Source: Lampropedia cohaerens (lineage in GTDB: Bacteria > Pseudomonadota > Gammaproteobacteria > Burkholderiales > Burkholderiaceae_C). From it: a stretch of DNA of 64,000 nucleotides. The notes under the pieces are model-generated. The model searched no databases. It saw nothing but the letters and a program-made list of their open reading frames with translations, and was not told the DNA's origin. Positions within the stretch are counted from its first letter, which is position 1, and every line of letters starts with the position of its first letter. Of this stretch, positions 59,948 through 64,000 are shown in pieces. The stretch covers positions 85,077 through 149,076 of the forward strand of contig NZ_LBNQ01000020.1 of assembly GCF_001005215.1 (NCBI RefSeq). The letters are read 5' to 3'. The translations under genes and the position numbers were made by a program.

Positions 59948-60175
59948 ATGCGCCGGGTTGCCGCCCTGTGCGGCAAGGCCTTTGCCGAGCGACTGGATGA
60001 TGATGTCCTGTCCCGTCTGCAAGCCTTGCCGCCGCGTAGCGTGCGCTTGGTTCTGCAGCGGGCCTTGGGTTCGGCGGCTCGTGATGGCCGAGGTGTCGTT
60101 CAGGTGCAAGACATCAGGCCGCTGGCAGACAGTTGCCGCCAGCCGGTTGGGTTTGTCAGCGAGGGGTGGAGTTAA
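59948..60175 (+). pseudogene. C-terminal remnant of a probable AAA+ ATPase
   Basis: The 75-residue frame reads RRVAALCGKAFAERLDDDVL, RLQALPPRSVRLVLQRALGS, then GVVQVQDIRPL and ends QPVGFVSEGWS. Helix-LPPRSVR-helix followed by a V-x-x-x-D-I strand resembles the AAA+ lid at the C-terminus of Lon/MoxR-like ATPases. No Walker A or B domain exists upstream, where the inverted repeats lie, so only the end of the gene remains. The family call is tentative. Confidence 0.4.
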
Positions 60176-60437
60176 TGCCAGCGAACCAGGCCGCACCGGC
60201 GGCCAGTGCATCAGCCTCGCTGGCATAGGTTGTCGATGGGCCGCTGATGATGCAGGGCTCGGTTTCGCCGTCACCTTCCACCGTCCACAGCTCCCAGGTT
60301 CCGTCATTTTTCCAGCTAGGGATGGCGGTGTAGGGTTTGTCTTTCAGCGCAGCCAGCGCGGCATCCACTTCGGGGCGAATCTGCAACTCACCCGAGTAAA
60401 TATAAGGTGTCGCGCAGCGGGCATCAGATCGGTTCAT
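60156..60437 (-). CDS. Hypothetical 93-aa protein
   Basis: It starts MNRSDARCATPYIYSGELQI at 60437, overlapping the end of the SLOG-fold gene by 14 bases. It has a mixed alpha/beta composition with YASEADALAAGAAWFAG near the C-terminus, a pattern seen in small DUF proteins with an N-terminal strand and C-terminal helix. No signal peptide is present. I do not recognise it. It is the last gene of a four-gene minus-strand cassette. Confidence 0.65.
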   Translation of the reverse strand: MNRSDARCATPYIYSGELQIRPEVDAALAALKDKPYTAIPSWKNDGTWELWTVEGDGETEPCIISGPSTTYASEADALAAGAAWFAGINSTPR

Positions 60438-60900
60438 GTTCCGTACTCCAGAAAAGCTCCAGTAGCGCGCTCGCCTGCAGGTAAATACCGGGGTTGCGCG
60501 CTTCACTCGGGCCAGCAATGTTGAGAATAGCGACGGGATGGCTAAGCAACCAGCCTTGCCATGCCGCCAACAGCTCTTCTGCAGGGGCATGCACATCGCA
60601 AAGCAATAGCGGTTTACCATGCCTTATCGTCAGATCGCGAGTGAGCAGACTGCCACCTTCTAGCCGGTCCCGATAAATGATCAGCGTAGCATCCGCATCC
60701 CGCACATTGCGCTTGGTGCGCTGACGATAGCCGCTGGATTCGGTTTCCTGCAGCTGGTAGCGCGCATCCAGGACGCCATCAGCGGCCCGACGACCCGCCG
60801 GGCACCAGCCGCCGTGCGCAATCTTTCGGGCAATAGCGAAATCCAGCGCTGCCCGGTCTACGCCGGTCTGACCCCCAGAGATGATGCGCTGAATGTTCAC
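60424..60900 (-). CDS. SLOG-fold putative molybdenum carrier protein
   Basis: 158 residues from the GTG at 60900, which overlaps the preceding stop as GTGA. The opening RIISGGQTGVDRAALDFAI is the hallmark of the MoCo_carrier (PF12694-type) branch of the SLOG/lysine-decarboxylase-like Rossmann folds. WCPAGRRAADG and the late GGSLLT (nucleotide pocket) support this. Relatives bind molybdenum cofactor in algae, but bacterial SLOG proteins are predicted sensors of nucleotide derivatives in conflict systems. Its place in a defence island favours the latter reading. Confidence 0.75.
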   Translation of the reverse strand: MNIQRIISGGQTGVDRAALDFAIARKIAHGGWCPAGRRAADGVLDARYQLQETESSGYRQRTKRNVRDADATLIIYRDRLEGGSLLTRDLTIRHGKPLLLCDVHAPAEELLAAWQGWLLSHPVAILNIAGPSEARNPGIYLQASALLELFWSTEHEPI

Positions 60901-61313
60901 CCTTGCTCCGTTGCGGCCACCGTGCAGACCAGCTGTACTTCATCATTGGGCTGATCTGCCGAGAGCTGGCCTATGCGCTCGCGCGTGCTGATGAGGTTGA
61001 GCTGCTTGCGCACCTGCTGCAGGCCACGCCTTTCAATCACTGCGGTATAACTTGCACCCAGCTCTCCATCCGGGTCGATAAACAGCTCAATCCGCTTCAC
61101 CGGCAACCTGAACACCGTGAAGCTGCGCGCCGGCACCAGCGACCAACTGCCGGGAGCATTGGGTGCAATACCGTCCAGCATGTGCAGCGGCAAGGTTTGA
61201 CGGCATTCCACGGCGGCGGCAATGGCAGGCTCAATGCGCAACCAGTGATCGATATCTGGTGCTTGGCCGTCCATCAGCACAAGCGGCATGGCGGCAAGTA
61301 GTAGTGCGTTCAT
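60897..61313 (-). CDS. Hypothetical 138-aa protein
   Basis: It starts MNALLLAAMPLVLMDGQAPD at 61313, overlapping the upstream gene by ATGA and the SLOG gene by GTGA. The short N-terminal hydrophobic stretch lacks basic residues, so it is a doubtful signal peptide. The middle (RSFTVFRLPVKRIELFIDPD) is beta-rich. I do not recognise the family. Tight overlaps show that it is co-translated with its neighbours. Confidence 0.65.
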   Translation of the reverse strand: MNALLLAAMPLVLMDGQAPDIDHWLRIEPAIAAAVECRQTLPLHMLDGIAPNAPGSWSLVPARSFTVFRLPVKRIELFIDPDGELGASYTAVIERRGLQQVRKQLNLISTRERIGQLSADQPNDEVQLVCTVAATEQG

Positions 61314-61765
61314 CCCTTGATGTTCCTGATCCAGAAGCGGCGGTCATCGCCCGTGAAGTTGGGGTCATAGCCGACCAGCGTCAACAGTGAACCGACATAG
61401 TAAAGGCCGAACTGATTCATCAGCCAGCGCTCCATCGCTGGGTCGTCGGGCAACTTACTGTACGGTGGGATTGGGCCGTCGCTGCGAACCTGGCCGCTGG
61501 TTTTTCCGGAGATGGAAAAGCTCTTCCAGGTGAGCACGAAATTGTTCGACTGTTTCGGCAGCTCCGGTGCACATAGCGACAGATTGCTGAAGCGCTCGGA
61601 GCGCTTGGCGTCGTGCCACAGCACGGCGTCAAAGCGAATGCAATCACTGGCTTTAAGCGTAAGGCTACGGGTCAGCGTCATCTGATCAGCCGGAATTTGC
61701 AGATTGCTGATCACCACCTTGGGCCACTCTGGGGCGCGACCGTCGGTAGAAAGATTGTGGCGCAA
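61310..61765 (-). CDS. Hypothetical 151-aa protein, possibly N-terminally truncated
   Basis: The best start is the TTG at 61765 (RHNLSTDGRAPEWPK). No ATG or GTG exists between it and an in-frame TAG at 61802-61804, and there is no good ribosome site. The protein is beta-rich in the first two thirds (VVISNLQIPADQMTLTRSLT) and ends with a possible helix (LYYVGSLLTLVGYDPN). It is the first gene of the minus-strand cassette and abuts the hipBA promoter, so its 5' end may have been lost when hipBA arrived. No family recognised. Confidence 0.55.
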   Translation of the reverse strand: MRHNLSTDGRAPEWPKVVISNLQIPADQMTLTRSLTLKASDCIRFDAVLWHDAKRSERFSNLSLCAPELPKQSNNFVLTWKSFSISGKTSGQVRSDGPIPPYSKLPDDPAMERWLMNQFGLYYVGSLLTLVGYDPNFTGDDRRFWIRNIKG

Positions 61766-61818
61766 GGCGTTATGCAGTGACTGCCTAGTCGCTCGCGGCA
61801 GCTATCGCAGTCATCTGC

Positions 61819-61847
61819 TTTCAAGAATAAATAAAGTCCACTAAAAT
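61819..61847 (+). promoter_or_regulatory. Sigma-70-like promoter of hipBA
   Basis: TTTCAA (61819-61824) and TAAAAT (61842-61847) are 17 bases apart in an A+T-rich stretch, 40 bases before the hipB start. Confidence 0.55.
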
Positions 61848-61877
61848 GGTTCTTACACAATTTTTTCCGCGTTAAGG

Positions 61878-61891
61878 GTCATAAAAGTGAC
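61878..61891. promoter_or_regulatory. Candidate HipB operator over the hipB start
   Basis: GTCA-TAAAAG-TGAC is a perfect spaced inverted repeat that covers the GTG start codon (61887). HipB-type antitoxins repress their own operon through such sites. Confidence 0.4.
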
Positions 61892-62198
61892 TTTTCATCT
61901 CTCAACTCCCGCTGAGATCCTGCACACGCTGGGTGTTCGTCTGCGCGAGCAGCGGCTTGCCCAATCGCTGACGCAGCGTGAACTGGCGCAAATGGCTGGA
62001 CTGTCGCTGGGGGCGTTGCGCAAACTCGAAAGCGACGGTCAGTGCTCGCTGGAAACGCTGGTCCGTGTCGCGCAGGCACTTGGCTTGCTGGAGGCGCTGG
62101 ACGATCTCTTCGTGCTCAAACGGCAATCCATCGCCCAGATGGAGCAGGTGGACCTTGTGAGCCGCCGCCAGCGTGCGCCGCGTAAGAGAGCATCATGA
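61887..62198 (+). CDS. hipB: HipB-like antitoxin (XRE family)
   Basis: 103 residues from the GTG at 61887, with AAGGG nine bases upstream. The helix-turn-helix is clear: RLREQRLAQSLTQRELAQMA then LSLGALRKLESDG. The C-terminal tail RRQRAPRKRAS is basic. Its ATGA overlap with the next gene and the pairing with a HipA kinase identify it as the antitoxin and autorepressor. It is longer at the C-terminus than E. coli HipB. Confidence 0.88.
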   Translation: MTFHLSTPAEILHTLGVRLREQRLAQSLTQRELAQMAGLSLGALRKLESDGQCSLETLVRVAQALGLLEALDDLFVLKRQSIAQMEQVDLVSRRQRAPRKRAS

Positions 62199-63418
62199 AG
62201 CTGCTTACCGTGCATTATTGCGGCTGGGGAGAAGACTGGCCGTTGGGACGCCTGGCCGATGATGGTCAATCCCTGCTCTTCGAATATTCTCCCGAAGCTC
62301 TGTCTCAGGGCTTGGAACTGTCGCCCTTGCACCTCAAGCTGCGTGCGGATGCCTACGGAAGTTTTCCGACCCATTTGCATCGCCTTCCGGGCCTGATCGC
62401 CGACAGTCTGCCGGACGGCTGGGGTTTGCTGCTGATGGATCGCCTGTTCCGTCAACACGGCTTGCGCCATCCCGGGCCGCTGGACCGGCTGGCCTTCATT
62501 GGTGAGCGCGCGATGGGCGCGTTGCGCTTCGTTCCGGCAAGCGACGCCGCTGCCCAGGAGCCCGACTGGTCCTTGCTGGCGCTGGCCGAGCAAAGCCGTC
62601 TCGCGCTCGCGGGCGAGGCTGGGGCAGCCCTGCGCGAGCTCGCGCTCACCGGCGGCTCACCGCAAGGGGCCAGGCCCAAGGCCTTGGTGCAGTACGACGC
62701 AATGACCGGGCAAGTCAGCACCCGTCCGGATGCGCCCGGCAGTCCCTGGCTGGTCAAGTTCCCGGCGCAGAACGAACACAAGGAAGTCTGCGTCATCGAG
62801 CAGCTCTATGCCGAGTTGGCTCGGGATTGCGGACTGGATGTACCCGAAAGTCGCTGGTTCGACCTTGGCCCTGAACTGGCCGCCTTCGGCGTCGCGCGCT
62901 TCGACCGGGAAGGTGGGCAACGTGTCCCGGTGCACAGTCTGGCTGGATTGTTGCAGGTGGATTTTCGCCTGCCCGGTGCCACCGACTACACCGCCTTCCT
63001 GCGAGCTACCCGTTTCCTGACGCGCGACGAGCGCGAAGTGGAGAAAGCCTACGCACGAGCCGTCTTCAATGTGCTTTTCCACAACCGTGACGACCACCCC
63101 AAGAATTTCGCCTGGCGTCTCGGGCCTGACCGGCGCTGGCGTCTGGCTCCGGCATTCGACCTGACCTTCAGCGAAGGCCCGATGGGCCAGCATCACCTAG
63201 ACATTTGCGGCGAAGGTGCTGCCATCGAACGCCGGCATTTATTGCGTCTGGCGGAGGAAGGTGGCATCCCAAGGAAACGGGCGGAAGAGGTCATCGACCG
63301 GATGTTGCCGCAGGCAAGCTCATTGGGTGAGCGATTTGAGCGTGTTCCGATCAGGCAGATGTTGGCGCAGCAGATCAAATCCACCATTGATGCCTGTCGC
63401 AGGCGTCTGGAAAGTTGA
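62195..63418 (+). CDS. hipA: HipA-like serine/threonine kinase toxin
   Basis: 407 residues. The N-terminal subdomain has LRADAYGSFPTHLHRLPGLI and DSLPDGWGLLLMD. The P-loop-like Gly-rich segment is ALTGGSPQGARPKALV, the catalytic loop is FHNRDDHPKNFAW, and the metal-binding DFD-like motif is LAPAFDLTFS. E. coli HipA phosphorylates glutamyl-tRNA synthetase and causes persistence; this more distant member may have another target. All kinase residues look intact. It is coupled to hipB by ATGA. Confidence 0.9.
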   Translation: MKLLTVHYCGWGEDWPLGRLADDGQSLLFEYSPEALSQGLELSPLHLKLRADAYGSFPTHLHRLPGLIADSLPDGWGLLLMDRLFRQHGLRHPGPLDRLAFIGERAMGALRFVPASDAAAQEPDWSLLALAEQSRLALAGEAGAALRELALTGGSPQGARPKALVQYDAMTGQVSTRPDAPGSPWLVKFPAQNEHKEVCVIEQLYAELARDCGLDVPESRWFDLGPELAAFGVARFDREGGQRVPVHSLAGLLQVDFRLPGATDYTAFLRATRFLTRDEREVEKAYARAVFNVLFHNRDDHPKNFAWRLGPDRRWRLAPAFDLTFSEGPMGQHHLDICGEGAAIERRHLLRLAEEGGIPRKRAEEVIDRMLPQASSLGERFERVPIRQMLAQQIKSTIDACRRRLES

Positions 63419-63491
63419 ATCCGAGCCGCCGCAACGGCGCCAGATCAGGGTTGAACGTACTCACTACTGAGTTTTTGAGTACAAACATGAG

Positions 63492-64000
63492 GCGCTGTTG
63501 CGCAATTGCCCCACTGAGCGCAGCTACCCCTTTCCCCAGTCTGCTCAGGACACACGTATCGTGTGTGGCGTGCCAAAGCGCGTGAACTGGTTCAGGATCG
63601 CCGCGCGCACCTGAAGCTGCGTCACCTGGCGGTCGAAATCTCGGGCCATGACCCGCTCGCCCAGCAACTTGAAGCAACCCATCTTGGTTTCCACCAGGCT
63701 GCGCCGGTGGTAACCACTCCATTTCTTCCAGATCGTCCGGCCCAGGTGCCGGGTTGATCGCAAGGTTTCGTTGCGAGCCTCGACGCCCGCGCTGCTGCCT
63801 TTCCAGGTCTGCGCATTCTTGCGGGTCGGGATCACGGCGGCGGCTCCGCGTGCCGCAATCGCGGCATGACAGGCCTTGGTGTCATAGGCACCATCGCCGC
63901 TCACCGTCGCCACGGCTTCAGTCGCCGGGATCTGCGTCAGCAGCTCAGGTAGCATCGGCGCGTCGCCGATGCGGTTGTCCGTGACCTCGATGGCCCGGAT
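63492..64000 (-). mobile_element. IS5-family insertion sequence (one end; cut by the window)
   Basis: GGCGCTGTTGCGCAA at 63492-63506 resembles the terminal inverted repeat of IS5-family elements, and a DDE transposase reads inward from beyond the window. The other end, and so the target duplication, are not visible. It marks the right side of the visible island. Confidence 0.7.
63545..64000 (-). CDS. IS5-family transposase (N-terminal part outside the window)
   Basis: The frame enters from the right edge as RAIEVTDNRIGDAPMLPELL and ends at 63545. The second catalytic Asp region is TVSGDGAYDTKACHAAI, and the C-terminal Y-(2)-R-(3)-E-(6)-K signature is YHRRSLVETKMGCFK, so the visible catalytic residues are intact. 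FTRFGTPHTIRVS closes it. Nothing in this part suggests inactivation. Confidence 0.88.
   Translation of the reverse strand: MRAIEVTDNRIGDAPMLPELLTQIPATEAVATVSGDGAYDTKACHAAIAARGAAAVIPTRKNAQTWKGSSAGVEARNETLRSTRHLGRTIWKKWSGYHRRSLVETKMGCFKLLGERVMARDFDRQVTQLQVRAAILNQFTRFGTPHTIRVS

Overview
The window is high-G+C proteobacterial DNA. The gene content fits a betaproteobacterium of the Burkholderiales, most likely a Comamonadaceae member (Comamonas/Acidovorax type). Pointers are the aapJQMP general amino acid importer, the alaA-hom-thrC arrangement, a MaoC-fused phosphate acetyltransferase next to ackA, the carboxynorspermidine dehydrogenase/decarboxylase pair, and two identical tRNA-Leu(CAG) genes beside rnr. 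The genus is an inference from content, not from a database search.

Positions 1-49.7 kb are ordinary core chromosome. In order they hold: a CBS/DUF294 protein (cut by the window edge) and a DnaQ-type exonuclease; a PIMT-family methyltransferase; an MFS exporter; the aapJQMP importer (minus strand); an orphan yejB-type permease; a YghU-type GST; rnr; tandem tRNA-Leu(CAG); the carboxynorspermidine polyamine pair with a long structured leader; alaA, hom, an unknown membrane protein and thrC; an Xcc1710-like protein; bcp; fumC and phosphomannomutase/phosphoglucomutase, divergent across a Fur-box-like site; waaA; an aldo/keto reductase; a membrane-bound Mrr-like protein; mrp; a cytochrome b561; ubiA; a nucleoside/nucleobase ABC operon (BMP binding protein, ATPase, two permeases, cytosine-deaminase-like amidohydrolase); an HPP-CBS membrane protein; MaoC-pta and ackA; an enoyl-CoA hydratase; an M61 peptidase; dsbC; a UbiH-like FAD monooxygenase; and ychF. 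A 33-bp repeat (30/33 identical, inverted) brackets the dsbC-ubiH-like segment.

Positions 49.7-64 kb are an accessory defence island that starts at the ychF stop codon. A ribbon-helix-helix ORF with no normal start codon overlaps ychF and is coupled by ATGA to a type I restriction operon: hsdM1, hsdM2 (with an extra Panacea-like C-terminal domain), hsdS, hsdR, a 51-aa protein, and a DUF262/DUF1524 (GmrSD-like) nuclease. Successive genes mostly overlap by a few bases, so the block behaves as one transcription unit. Downstream lie a 136-bp array of about 11-bp degenerate units, nested inverted repeats, and the C-terminal stub of a probable AAA+ protein. Then comes a four-gene minus-strand cassette around a SLOG-fold (molybdenum-carrier-like) protein, a hipBA toxin-antitoxin pair, and one end of an IS5-family element that runs off the window.

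The most interesting parts are the architecture of the type I operon (two methyltransferase subunits, one fused to an antitoxin-like domain, joined to a modification-dependent nuclease through an unknown small protein), its start-less regulator at the ychF junction, and the repeat array and hairpins behind it.
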